NCBI RefSeq assembly: GCF_900626285.1
Contig: NZ_LR131147.1
Coordinates: 1,892,563-1,956,562, forward strand
Length of the DNA stretch: 64,000 bases
Source: Intestinimonas massiliensis (ex Afouda et al. 2020)
GTDB taxonomy: Bacteria; Bacillota; Clostridia; Oscillospirales; Oscillospiraceae
Reading direction: 5' to 3'
In this document: positions 43,176-51,421 of the stretch, one piece after another
Layout: each line of letters starts with the position of its first letter
How positions within the stretch are numbered: position 1 is the first letter of the stretch
Program-made: the position numbers and the translations under genes
The notes under the pieces: generated by a model
What the model was told of the DNA's origin: nothing
Seen by the model: only the letters and a program-made list of their open reading frames with translations
The model's database searches: none

Positions 43176-43215
43176 AAATTGGGTCCCGCCTCTTTAGAGA
43201 CGGGACCCAATTTTT
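43176..43215. terminator. Bidirectional terminator after etfA
   Basis: AAATTGGGTCCCG...CTCT pairs with AGAG...CGGGACCCAATTT and ends in TTTTT. It also covers the stop codon of the convergent MFS gene. Confidence 0.9.
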
Positions 43216-44350
43216 ATATTGAAAAATGGCTGCCCCACAGGCAAAAGAGCAGTAGCCCTACGCCGCACAGGCCTGCGCCCAGCAGGAAGGCGGCAGACAG
43301 GGTGAGCTCTGCCGCTGCCCCGAACGCCAGATTGGCCCCCACCCCCACGCCGTCCATCACCATGGCTCCCACGCTCAGGGCGGTGGCCCGGTCCTCCGTG
43401 GTGATCTGCCGGTTCTGCAGCTCCAGCTGGAGGGGCTGGAACAGGCTGTTTCCCACCCGCAGGAGCAGAACCCAGGCCACAGACAGGGGGGCGCTCCGGG
43501 TGCCGGCCAGGGCCAGGCAGGACAACGCCGCCAGGCCGAACAGCAGCCGGGCCGTCCGTCTTTCCCCCAGCCTCCGGGTCAGCCGGGCGGAAAACACTCC
43601 GGTCAGGCCCAGGAGGGCGGCGGCAAGATAGACCAGGCCGATGCTCTCGTTCCCCATGCCGCAGCGCTGATATTGGGGCTGGTTGAGAAAGACGGTGACC
43701 GCCTGATGGGTCTCGGTCAGCAGCCCGGCGGCGATCAGGAGGGCCATCAGCCGCCGGTCTTTCAGCACCTGCCCCGCCGCCGTCCGGAAGCGCCCCGCCC
43801 GACGGGGCGTCGTCCCCCTCACCTCGGCAAGTCCCAGGGACAGCGCGGCGGCAGCCCCATAGCTGAGCACCGTCAGCAGCCCGGCCAGGTCGTACCGCTC
43901 CCCGATCCACAGAGAAAATACCAGGGCCGCCAGCAGCAGGCCCAGGGTCTGCAGACCGCTGTACACGCTGAACACCCGGTGGCTCTCCCCCTCGCCGCAG
44001 GAGAGGTAGAGGATGCTGGCATCCACCCCGGACAGCCCCGCCGTCACCACGCTGAGCAGCATCCGTTCGGCCAGAAACCAGCCAAATCCGTCCGCCTGCC
44101 AGAATACGATTTTGGACGCAAAATAGAGGGTGCAGCAGAACACCATGGTCCGCTTGTAGCCCATCCGGTCGGCGGCCGCCCCCCAGGGCACCTCCAGCAG
44201 GATACACAGGGCCAGGGAGACGCTCTCGATCAGGGTGATCTGGAAGATGCTCAGGCCGTGGGCCTGCCGGCAGAGGGTGGCCACAGGCGCATAAAACACC
44301 ATCCCCTGGAGCAGGGCTATGGCGTACATCAGCGCAATATTTCGTTTCAT
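43214..44350 (-). CDS. MFS transporter
   Basis: 378 residues with about 12 membrane helices and the motif-A-like loop GAAADRMGYKRTM between helices 2 and 3. It is a major facilitator permease, possibly a drug or metabolite exporter, with no substrate indicated. ATG 44350 (SD AAAGGA) is chosen over TTG 44359. It is a single-gene unit with a long inverted repeat in its upstream region. Confidence 0.88.
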   Translation of the reverse strand: MKRNIALMYAIALLQGMVFYAPVATLCRQAHGLSIFQITLIESVSLALCILLEVPWGAAADRMGYKRTMVFCCTLYFASKIVFWQADGFGWFLAERMLLSVVTAGLSGVDASILYLSCGEGESHRVFSVYSGLQTLGLLLAALVFSLWIGERYDLAGLLTVLSYGAAAALSLGLAEVRGTTPRRAGRFRTAAGQVLKDRRLMALLIAAGLLTETHQAVTVFLNQPQYQRCGMGNESIGLVYLAAALLGLTGVFSARLTRRLGERRTARLLFGLAALSCLALAGTRSAPLSVAWVLLLRVGNSLFQPLQLELQNRQITTEDRATALSVGAMVMDGVGVGANLAFGAAAELTLSAAFLLGAGLCGVGLLLFCLWGSHFSI

Positions 44351-44382
44351 GAACCGCAAATCCTTTCCTGTTTTTGGACAAG

Positions 44383-44416
44383 ACAGCCAGGCGCTGGAAT
44401 ACCAGCGCCTGGCTGT
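44383..44416. repeat. 15-bp perfect inverted repeat upstream of the MFS gene
   Basis: ACAGCCAGGCGCTGG (44383-44397) and CCAGCGCCTGGCTGT (44402-44416) flank AATA. No T-run follows on either strand, so it is a leader hairpin or operator rather than a terminator. Confidence 0.6.
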
Positions 44417-44502
44417 GCTCTCTCCATCAGGTGGGACTGGGTTTCATAGGGCGGCTCCTCCCGCTTTTTTCTTGATTGTACCATAAAAAAACCGGTTTGG
44501 GG

Positions 44503-44531
44503 TTGCCAATTCAAAAAATATATGCTATCCT
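44503..44531 (+). promoter_or_regulatory. Candidate promoter of mgtE
   Basis: TTGCCA (44503-44508) and TATCCT (44526-44531), 17-base spacer. Transcription from about 44538 gives a leader of roughly 280 bases. Confidence 0.55.
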
Positions 44532-44537
44532 CAAACA

Positions 44538-44820
44538 GCGGCCGAAAGGCCAGCAAATCAATAGGAAAAAGGAGGAAAATCAGGTGGACCAATGCGGACG
44601 AAGTACCAACGCGGGCTGTGAGCTCCCCTTGTGGGACCGATCCGGCGCCGCCTGGTTTTCCCTGTAATTTGGGGGACGCCGGGCGGGGCCCGGCTGTCTG
44701 TTCCCATATCGGTGCGCTCCGCCGCGGGGGGCGTCCGGGTCTTTGACCCGGATGCTCTGCCGCGGCGTACCTGTTTTGGTCACTTCCTCGCTGTATTTCA
44801 ACGACAGGAGGAGCGAACCA
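44538..44820 (+). promoter_or_regulatory. Long structured leader of mgtE
   Basis: The leader holds GGCCGAAAGGCC near its start, a 27-codon upstream ORF, GCCGGGC/GCCCGGC, and a long imperfect hairpin at 44720-44767 (CGCCGCGG...CCGGGTC/GACCCGG...CCGCGGCG). Mg2+ channels of Firmicutes are often under an M-box riboswitch, but I cannot match the M-box consensus here. It is a probable cis-regulatory RNA of unknown class. Confidence 0.5.
44584..44667 (+). CDS. 27-residue upstream ORF in the mgtE leader
   Basis: GTG start with AAGGAGG 8 bases upstream; the peptide begins MDQCGRSTNAGCELPLWDRS and ends before TAA 44665-44667, just ahead of the GCCGGGC hairpin. The excellent ribosome site is the main evidence. 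It could be a leader peptide whose translation controls the following hairpins, as leader peptides do for some Mg2+ transporters. No function is proven. Confidence 0.4.
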   Translation: MDQCGRSTNAGCELPLWDRSGAAWFSL

Positions 44821-46169
44821 TGAAACAGAATCTGACTTTGGAGGCGCTGCGGGATCTGCTGGAGCGCCGGGATATGCACGCCCTGCGGGGGGTGCTGGCG
44901 GAGGAGCATCCCGCCGATCTGGCGGAGCTGCTGGAGGAACTGGACCGGCCGGAGATGCTGGCCGTCTTCCGGACGCTGCCCAAGGAGCTGGCGGCGGAGG
45001 TGTTTTCCGACCTGCCGCCGGAGGACCAGCAGGCCCTGATCCAGGCGGCCACCGACCAGGAGCTGTCAGCCATCGTGGAGGACCTGTGGGTGGACGACGC
45101 AGTGGATATGCTGGAGGAGCTGCCCGCCGGGGTGGTGAAGCGGGTGCTCCAGGCCGCCCGGCCGGACACCCGGCGGCTCATCAACCAGTTCCTCAACTAT
45201 CCGGAGAACTCGGTGGGCAGCATCATGACCGCCGAATTCACCGACCTGAAAAAGAGCATGACGGTGGCTCAGGCCATCGCCCACATCCGCAAAACGGGAG
45301 CGGATTCGGAGAGCATCTACACCTGCTACGTCACCGACGCCGCCCGGCGGCTGGAAGGCGTGGTCACCATCCGGGAGCTTCTGCTGGCCGCCGACCAGGC
45401 CCTGGTGGCCGAGCTGATGGAGACCGACGTGATCACCGCCGAGACCGGCGAGGACCAGGAGGCGGCGGTGGCCCGGCTGATGAAGTACGACTTCCTCTCC
45501 CTGCCGGTGGTGGACCGGGAGGGCCGTCTGGTGGGCATCGTCACCGTGGACGACGGCATGGACGTGCTGGAGGAGGAAGCCACCGAGGACTTTGAGAAGA
45601 TGGCGGCCATGGCCCCCTCGGAGAAGCCCTATCTCAAGACTGGGGTATTTACCCTGGCCCGACACCGCATCGTGTGGCTGCTGGTGCTGATGGTGTCCGG
45701 CATGATCACCGGCGGCATTCTGGGCCGGTACGAGGCGGCCTTCTCCACCATGCCTCTGCTGGTCACCTTTATCCCCATGCTCACCGACACCGGCGGCAAC
45801 GCCGGCAGTCAGTCCAGCACCCTGGTGATCCGGGGCATGGCGGTGGGCGAGATCCGGCTGCGGGATTTCGGCAGGGTCTTCTGGAAGGAGCTGCGGGTGA
45901 GCCTGCTGGTAGGCGCCGCCCTCAGCGCGGTGAACTATGTCCGGCTCATGCTCACCTATCCGGGCCAGACCGCCACCGCCCTCACCGTAGCCGCCGCCCT
46001 GTTCGTCACGGTGCTGCTGGCCAAGACGGTGGGGGGCATTCTGCCCATGGCGGCCAAGTTCTGCAAGGCCGATCCGGCCATTATGGCCGCCCCCCTGATC
46101 ACCACCATTGTGGACGCCATCTCCCTGGTAGTTTACTTCAATATCGCCAGCGCTCTGCTGCCCGTTTAA
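44821..46169 (+). CDS. mgtE: MgtE magnesium channel
   Basis: 449 residues. The N-terminal superhelical MgtE_N domain (LEERDMHALRGVLAEEHPADLAELLEEL-like repeats, residues 1-130) is followed by two CBS domains (about 135-255; MTAEFTDLKKSMTVAQAI and LPVVDREGRLVGIVTVDD). A five-helix membrane domain follows, with the pore-type segment PMLTDTGGNAGSQSSTL. Mg2+ binding to N and CBS domains closes the channel in known MgtE. SD GGAGGAG precedes ATG 44821. Confidence 0.94.
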
Positions 46170-46176
46170 AAAAAAA

Positions 46177-46204
46177 CGCCCCGCCGGTTTTTACCGGCGG
46201 GGCG
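46177..46204. terminator. Terminator between mgtE and the hydrogenase gene
   Basis: CGCCCCGCCGGT and ACCGGCGGGGCG around TTTT; on the minus strand it runs into nine T, serving the hydrogenase gene. Confidence 0.9.
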
Positions 46205-46217
46205 CTCTGTTTGGATG

Positions 46218-47657
46218 TTACTCTTCCTCCACCGGGGAATCGCCCTCGGCGGCGGCCACCGCTTCCTCGATGGTGCGGCCCTCCGCCTGCTTGGCATGGC
46301 GGTCCACGTCGCCCTGGTTCTTGGGGGAGCGGATGAGCTGGGCCGGGCCCTGGACGCAGCCGCCCTCACAGGCCATACCCTCAATGAAGTTGAAGTCGCC
46401 GATGCCCTTGGCCACCTTCAGGAAGGCCAGCTTGCAGGCCTCCAGCCCGCTGCAGGGCATGGGCTTGACCTCAAACTTGCTGCCCCGCTCGGCCAGGGCC
46501 TCCTTCACGGCGGCGGTGACGCCGCCGCTGCGGGCAAAGGACCGGCCGAAGCCGCTGGCCTGGTCCAGGTCGGCAAAGTCCAGCTTGGACACGTCGATAT
46601 CCCGGGATTCAAACATGGCGTACAGTTCCTCGAAGGTGAGGGCGCTGTCCACCGCCCGCATGGTCTTGCCCAGCTTGACCTCCTTCTTCTTGGCCACGCA
46701 GGGCCCGATGAAGATGACCTTGGCGGAGGGGTCCTTCTTCTTGATGTTCCGGGCGGCCATGATCATGGGCGAGGGGGTGGAGGAGATCAGGTGGGCCTGG
46801 TCGGGGAAGTTCTTCTCCACAAAGTCCACGAAGGCCGGGCAGCAGGAGGAGGCCAGCATGCCCTTCTCCTCCAGCTCCACCGCCTCATGCTTGGCGGTCA
46901 TGTCGGCACCCAGGGCCACCTCCACCACGTCGTAGAAGCCCAGCATCTTCAGGCCGGTGACCACCTGGCCCAGGTCGGCGGGGGCAAACTGGCCGGCGAT
47001 GGAGGGCGCCACGGCGGCGTACACGTGGAAGCCCCACTTGTCGGCGCCCTGGAGCATCTGGATGGCGTCCACGATGAAGGACTTGTCCATAATGGCGCCG
47101 AAGGGGCACTGGTAGACGCAGGCGCCGCAGGAGGTACACTTGTTGGGATCGATGAAGGCCTTCTTGTCCTCCCCCATGGAGATGGCGCCCGCCTTGCAGC
47201 TGCGCTCGCAGGGGCGGGTCTTTTTTTCAATGGCGCCGTAGGGGCAGGCGGCCACACACTTGCCGCAGGTGATACACTTCTTGTGGTCGATCTGGGCCTT
47301 CCGGTCCACCACGGTGATGGCGTCCTTGGGGCAGGCGTGGACGCAGCGGGTGGCGATACAGCCCCGGCAGGAGGGGCCCACGGAGATCTCGGTCACCGGG
47401 CACTCGTCGCAGGCGATGCTCAGCACCTCCACCAGGTTGGGGTTGGTCCGGTCGCCGCCCATGGCCACCTTCACCCGCTGGCTGATGATGGCCCGCTCCT
47501 TATAGATGCAGCAGCGCATCTTGGCCTCCGGTCCGGGAATAATCTGCTCAGGAATATCCAGGATCCCGCTCTGCAGGTCGTCCGCCCAGGCCAGCTTGGC
47601 CACCGAGCGGAGCACGTCGTTTTTCAGTTCCTGTACATGTGTCTCAAACACCCGCAT
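46218..47657 (-). CDS. [FeFe] hydrogenase, group B-like
   Basis: 479 residues from ATG 47657 (SD AAAGGAG). An N-terminal domain is followed by a Cys-rich ferredoxin region: CDECPV, CRGCIATRCVHACP, CITCGKCVAACP, CERSCKAG and CTSCGACVYQCP, indicating several 4Fe-4S clusters. The H-cluster motifs are ASSCCPAFVDFV (L1), IGPCVAKKKE (L2) and EGMACEGGCVQGPA (L3). The cofactor-bearing Cys residues are present. L1 ends in PAF rather than PAW as in group A enzymes. It would make or sense H2 in the cytosol with ferredoxin. Monocistronic. Confidence 0.9.
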   Translation of the reverse strand: MRVFETHVQELKNDVLRSVAKLAWADDLQSGILDIPEQIIPGPEAKMRCCIYKERAIISQRVKVAMGGDRTNPNLVEVLSIACDECPVTEISVGPSCRGCIATRCVHACPKDAITVVDRKAQIDHKKCITCGKCVAACPYGAIEKKTRPCERSCKAGAISMGEDKKAFIDPNKCTSCGACVYQCPFGAIMDKSFIVDAIQMLQGADKWGFHVYAAVAPSIAGQFAPADLGQVVTGLKMLGFYDVVEVALGADMTAKHEAVELEEKGMLASSCCPAFVDFVEKNFPDQAHLISSTPSPMIMAARNIKKKDPSAKVIFIGPCVAKKKEVKLGKTMRAVDSALTFEELYAMFESRDIDVSKLDFADLDQASGFGRSFARSGGVTAAVKEALAERGSKFEVKPMPCSGLEACKLAFLKVAKGIGDFNFIEGMACEGGCVQGPAQLIRSPKNQGDVDRHAKQAEGRTIEEAVAAAEGDSPVEEE

Positions 47658-47712
47658 GTCAGTCACTCCTTTTCTCAACGCCAAATCATATCGTCAATTA
47701 TTTCACAATTTG

Positions 47713-47742
47713 ATGATACCTGTTTTGGCTCTTATCTGTCAA
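47713..47742 (-). promoter_or_regulatory. Promoter of the hydrogenase gene
   Basis: On the minus strand TTGACA (47742-47737) and TATCAT (47718-47713) with an 18-base spacer. Confidence 0.65.
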
Positions 47743-47825
47743 CTTCAATTATTCCTTTTCTTGGAGCAATTTGCAAGGGTTTTTCTGAAAACCATAAAGT
47801 TTATACGCTACCGTTTGCTGAAATA

Positions 47826-47834
47826 TGGTATACT
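47826..47834 (+). promoter_or_regulatory. Extended -10 promoter of the selA-selB-selC cluster
   Basis: TGG-TATACT is an extended -10 element 34 bases before the selA ATG. No good -35 box is seen. Confidence 0.5.
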
Positions 47835-47867
47835 GCAAAAGAAACCACGGGAAATGAGGTGTGTGTC

Positions 47868-49217
47868 ATGGCGGGAAAGGGGCTGTCCGGCCTGCCGAAA
47901 ATGGATGTGCTGCTGGCCCGGGAGGAGCTGACGGGCTGCGGCCTGCCCTATGCGCTGGTGCGGCGGGCGGCCCGGCAGGCCCTGGAGGAGGCCCGGCAGG
48001 CCCTTCTGGCCGGCTCACTGGAAGCCGCCCCCACGGCGGAGCAGGCTGCCGCCCGCACCCTGGAGCTGGCCCGGGCCCTGGCCCGGCCCGGCCTCACCCG
48101 GGTGGTCAACGCCACCGGCGTGCCCCTCCACACCAACCTGGGCCGGGCACCCCTCTCTCCCCGGGCGGCGGAGGCCGTCCGGGCGGTGACGGCGGGCTAC
48201 TGCAACCTGGAGTACGACCTGGACCGGGGGGCCCGGGGAGGACGCACCGGCCGGGTGGAGGGACTGCTGAAAGAGCTCACCGGGGCGGAGGGGGCCTACG
48301 TGGTCAACAACAACGCCGCGGCGGTGCTGCTGATGCTGTCCGTCCTCACCCCCGGGCTGGGGGTGGCCATCTCAAGGGGGGAGCTGGTGGAGATCGGCGG
48401 CTCCTTCCGGGTGCCCGACATCATGGCCCGCAGCGGGGCCAGGCTGGTGGAAGTGGGCACCACCAACAAGACCCGTCTGTCCGACTACGCCGCCGCCCTG
48501 GACTCCGGGGCGGCCCAGGCCCTGCTGAAGGTCCACCCCAGCAACTTCAAGGTGGTGGGCTTCACCCAGGCGGCGGAGCTGCCCGAGCTGGGAGCGCTGG
48601 CCAGGGAGAAACAGGCCCTCCTGCTGTGCGACCTGGGCAGCGGCGCCCTGGACGCCGGTCCCTTCTCCGGGGAGCCCACGGTGGAAGAGGCGGTGCGCCG
48701 GGCGGACGTGGTGTGCTTCTCCGGCGACAAACTGCTGGGCGGGCCCCAGGCGGGTATCCTGCTGGGCAAGGCGGACCTGATTGCCAGAATCAAGTCCGAC
48801 CCTCTGGCCCGGGCCCTGCGGCTGGACAAGCTGTCCCTGGCCGCCCTGGAGGCCACACTGATGGACTGGCGGGACGGGATCCTGCCTCCGGCGGCGGCCA
48901 TGCTGGGGGCGGACAGGGCGAGCCTGCGCAGAAGGGCGGAGGAGCTGGCGGTCCTGCTGGCCCCCCTGTGCCCCTGCGAGGTGATCGAGAGCCCCGGGGA
49001 AGCCGGGGGCGGCTCCATGCCCGGGGTATCCCTCCCCGGCTGGGCAGCGGCCCTCACCCCGGCGGAGGAGCTGGAGCGGTTTTTCCGGAGGTGGGAAGTC
49101 CCCGTCATCGGCCGCATCCACAAAGGAAAGCTGCTGCTGGACGTGCGCACCCTGCTGCCGGGGGATGAGGCGGTCATCGCCGCCGCCCTCGCCCGCTGGA
49201 AGGGGGAACAGCCATGA
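47868..49217 (+). CDS. selA: L-seryl-tRNA(Sec) selenium transferase
   Basis: 449 residues. Landmarks are VVNATGVPLHTNLGRAPLS, the PLP lysine in CFSGDKLLGGPQAGILLG, and the LKVHPSNFKVVGFTQ region. SelA converts seryl-tRNA(Sec) to selenocysteinyl-tRNA with selenophosphate; bacterial enzymes are decamers of about 460 residues. The ATG at 47868 follows a weak TGAGGT. The end overlaps selB by ATGA. Confidence 0.95.
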   Translation: MAGKGLSGLPKMDVLLAREELTGCGLPYALVRRAARQALEEARQALLAGSLEAAPTAEQAAARTLELARALARPGLTRVVNATGVPLHTNLGRAPLSPRAAEAVRAVTAGYCNLEYDLDRGARGGRTGRVEGLLKELTGAEGAYVVNNNAAAVLLMLSVLTPGLGVAISRGELVEIGGSFRVPDIMARSGARLVEVGTTNKTRLSDYAAALDSGAAQALLKVHPSNFKVVGFTQAAELPELGALAREKQALLLCDLGSGALDAGPFSGEPTVEEAVRRADVVCFSGDKLLGGPQAGILLGKADLIARIKSDPLARALRLDKLSLAALEATLMDWRDGILPPAAAMLGADRASLRRRAEELAVLLAPLCPCEVIESPGEAGGGSMPGVSLPGWAAALTPAEELERFFRRWEVPVIGRIHKGKLLLDVRTLLPGDEAVIAAALARWKGEQP

Positions 49218-50962
49218 TCCTGGGCACTGCGGGCCATGTGGACCACGGCAAGACCGCCCTCGTGAAGGCCCTCACCGGGGTGGACACCGACCGGCTGGCG
49301 GAGGAGCGCCGCCGGGGGCTGACCATCGAGCTGGGCTTCGCCCCCCTCACCCTGCCCAGCGGCCGGGAGGCGAGCATCGTGGACGTGCCCGGCCACGAGA
49401 AGTTCATCCCCACCATGCTGTCCGGCTGCGCCGGCATGGATCTGGTCCTCTTTGCCATTGCCGCCGACCAGGGACCCATGCCCCAGACCAGGGAGCACCT
49501 GGCCATCCTGTCCCTGCTGGGCCTCAAAGGGGGCGTGGTGGCCCTGACCCGGGCGGACCTGGGGGAAAAGCCGGGCGTGCGCCAGCAAATCGCTGCCCTG
49601 GTGAAAGGCACTTTTCTGGAAGGGGCCCCGGTAGTGGCGGTATCCGCCCTTACCGGCCAGGGCCTGACCGAGCTGCTGGCCGCCCTGGACGCCCAGGCCG
49701 ACGCTTTGCCTCCCCCTGTGCTCACCGGCTCCCCGCGGCTCCACATCGACCGGGTATTTTCCATTGCGGGCAGCGGCACGGTGGTCACCGGCACCCTTAC
49801 CGGCGGGGCCATCCGGCAGGGCATGGAGCTGCGGCTGTGGCCGGGGGATCTGACCGCCAAGGTCCGTGGCCTGGAGCGCCACGGGGTGAAGGGGGCGGAG
49901 CTGCCCCCCGGCGTCCGGGCGGCAGTCAATCTGGCGGGGGTCAAGGCGGAGGATGCGGCCCGGGGCATGACCCTGGCCCTTCCCGGCGCCCTGGAGGTCA
50001 CGGATCAAATGGACGTGTCCCTCACCCTGCTGCCCGATTCCCCCTATCCCGTCAAAAACAACTCCCGCCTCCACCTCCACCACGGGGCCCGGGCGGTGGT
50101 CTGCCGGTGCGTGCTGCTGGGCCGGGATGTGCTCCAGCCCGGCGAGACCGGCTTTGCCCAGCTGCGGCTGGACCAGCCGCTGGCGGCGCTGGAGGGGGAC
50201 CGGTTCGTGGTGCGGTTCTTCTCCCCTCTGGCCACCCTGGGGGGCGGCACCATTCTGGAGACCCATCCCCCCCGGCGGGGCCGGAAGGACCCCGACCGGC
50301 TGGAGGGGCTGGCCATCCGGGCCTCCGGCGACCCGCTGGCCATTGCCGCCCGGCGGCTGGAGGAGGCAGGAGATACCCCCATTCATCCCAGGGACCCGGC
50401 TCCCTATCGGGCCATGGGCGCAGCCGAGGGGAGTGGCTGGTTTTTATCCGCCGCCGCCTTGGCCGGGTATCGGGCCAGGGCGCTGGACCTGCAAGGGCAG
50501 GGGCTGGAGGCCGCCGCCATTCGGGACCGGCTGTTTCCCGGCCTGCCCAAAAGTGCGGCGGAGGGCTTTCTGGCCCAACTGCATCTGCCCGCCCCCGCCC
50601 GGCCCGCCGATCCTCTGGAAGGGGATCTGGAGGACTTTTACCGCCGGGCGGGCCTGTGTCCCCAGGAAGATAAGGCGGTGGAAACCGCCTTTCCCGGCAG
50701 GGGCCAGGCTTTGAAGCTGGCCCGCCGGGCCCTCACCGACCGGGGCGATCTGGCGGTGGTATGCAAGGGTTTCCGGGTCCACGCCGCCTGTCTGCGGTCG
50801 GGGCTGGACCAGCTGAAGGGGCAGTTCGGCACCGGGGTATTTACCCTGGCCCAGGCCAGGGATACACTGGGGGTGTCCCGGAAGTACGCCCTGATGCTGC
50901 TGGAGTACTGGGACAAGACCGGCGTGACAAAACAAATCGGGGAGGGCCGCAGATTTCTGTGA
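49214..50962 (+). CDS. selB: Selenocysteine-specific elongation factor
   Basis: 582 residues. The GTPase domain has G1 GTAGHVDHGKTA, the RRRGLTIELGFA switch and DVPGHEKFIP. Domains II and III of the EF-Tu type follow, and the C-terminal winged-helix repeats (about 380-582) bind the SECIS hairpin. It delivers Sec-tRNA to UGA codons. The start overlaps selA (coupling), and its tRNA partner is encoded 13 bases after its stop. Confidence 0.95.
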   Translation: MILGTAGHVDHGKTALVKALTGVDTDRLAEERRRGLTIELGFAPLTLPSGREASIVDVPGHEKFIPTMLSGCAGMDLVLFAIAADQGPMPQTREHLAILSLLGLKGGVVALTRADLGEKPGVRQQIAALVKGTFLEGAPVVAVSALTGQGLTELLAALDAQADALPPPVLTGSPRLHIDRVFSIAGSGTVVTGTLTGGAIRQGMELRLWPGDLTAKVRGLERHGVKGAELPPGVRAAVNLAGVKAEDAARGMTLALPGALEVTDQMDVSLTLLPDSPYPVKNNSRLHLHHGARAVVCRCVLLGRDVLQPGETGFAQLRLDQPLAALEGDRFVVRFFSPLATLGGGTILETHPPRRGRKDPDRLEGLAIRASGDPLAIAARRLEEAGDTPIHPRDPAPYRAMGAAEGSGWFLSAAALAGYRARALDLQGQGLEAAAIRDRLFPGLPKSAAEGFLAQLHLPAPARPADPLEGDLEDFYRRAGLCPQEDKAVETAFPGRGQALKLARRALTDRGDLAVVCKGFRVHAACLRSGLDQLKGQFGTGVFTLAQARDTLGVSRKYALMLLEYWDKTGVTKQIGEGRRFL

Positions 50963-50975
50963 CCTCCCTCCATAT

Positions 50976-51071
50976 GGGGGCGGAAGGGTATCTGGTGAGC
51001 CCCGCGGTCTTCAAAACCGTTGGGGACGGCGTTCCCGTCCCGGTGTGTTCGATCCGCACCCGCCCTCGCCA
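50976..51071 (+). tRNA. selC: tRNA-Sec (anticodon TCA)
   Basis: 96 bases including encoded CCA. The acceptor GGGGGCGG pairs with CCGCCCTC over 8 bp (one G-U). The anticodon stem GCGGT/ACCGT encloses loop CTTCAAA with anticodon TCA. A long variable arm GGGACGG/CCGTCCC is present. The T stem GTGTG/CGCAC encloses TTCGATC. The 8-bp acceptor, 5-bp T stem and long variable arm are the hallmarks of bacterial tRNA(Sec). Discriminator G precedes CCA. Confidence 0.95.
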
Positions 51072-51104
51072 TAAGAATCAAAATTCAACAAAAGGAGGCA
51101 TATC

Positions 51105-51383
51105 ATGAACTTTCAGCAGACCGACGGCCGCATTTGGCTGGACAATGAGGAGGGCCGCCTGGTGGCGGAAATCACCTTCCCGGAGGTCCGTCCCGGCGTG
51201 GCGGACATCGACCACACCTTCGTGGACCCCTCTCGCCGGGGCCAGGGGGCGGCGGGCAAGCTGGTGCAGGCCGCCGCGGACCAGCTCCGGCAGCGGGGGA
51301 TGAAGGCCCAGCTCACCTGCTCCTACGCCAAAAAGTGGTTCGGGGAGCACCCGGAGCAGTGCGATCTGCTGGCCGGAGAATGA
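51105..51383 (+). CDS. GNAT N-acetyltransferase, YjdJ/NATD1 type
   Basis: 92 residues, SD AAAGGAGG. The small acetyltransferase fold has a central VDPSRRGQGAAGKLVQAA acetyl-CoA loop (RxGxG-like) and CSYAKKWFGEHPE at the end, typical of the short YidJ/YjdJ-like GNAT group. The substrate is unknown. It follows tRNA(Sec) closely and may be on the same transcript. Confidence 0.88.
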   Translation: MNFQQTDGRIWLDNEEGRLVAEITFPEVRPGVADIDHTFVDPSRRGQGAAGKLVQAAADQLRQRGMKAQLTCSYAKKWFGEHPEQCDLLAGE

Positions 51384-51390
51384 AGAAGAA

Positions 51391-51414
51391 GGGAGCGCCC
51401 TCCGGGGCGCTCCC
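51391..51414. terminator. Terminator after the GNAT gene
   Basis: GGGAGCGCCC and GGGCGCTCCC around a short loop, followed by TTCTGTTTT on the plus strand and A/T sequence on the other, between convergent genes. Confidence 0.8.
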
Positions 51415-51421
51415 TTCTGTT

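Noticed and set aside
44538..44820. M-box (ykoK) magnesium riboswitch
   Set aside because: The location is right but I could not find the conserved M-box sequence blocks, so it is listed only as an unclassified leader.
46215..49217. A 1000-codon open frame running through the hydrogenase region into selA
   Set aside because: The first part is antisense to the hydrogenase gene and low-complexity; only the segment from 47868 matches SelA.
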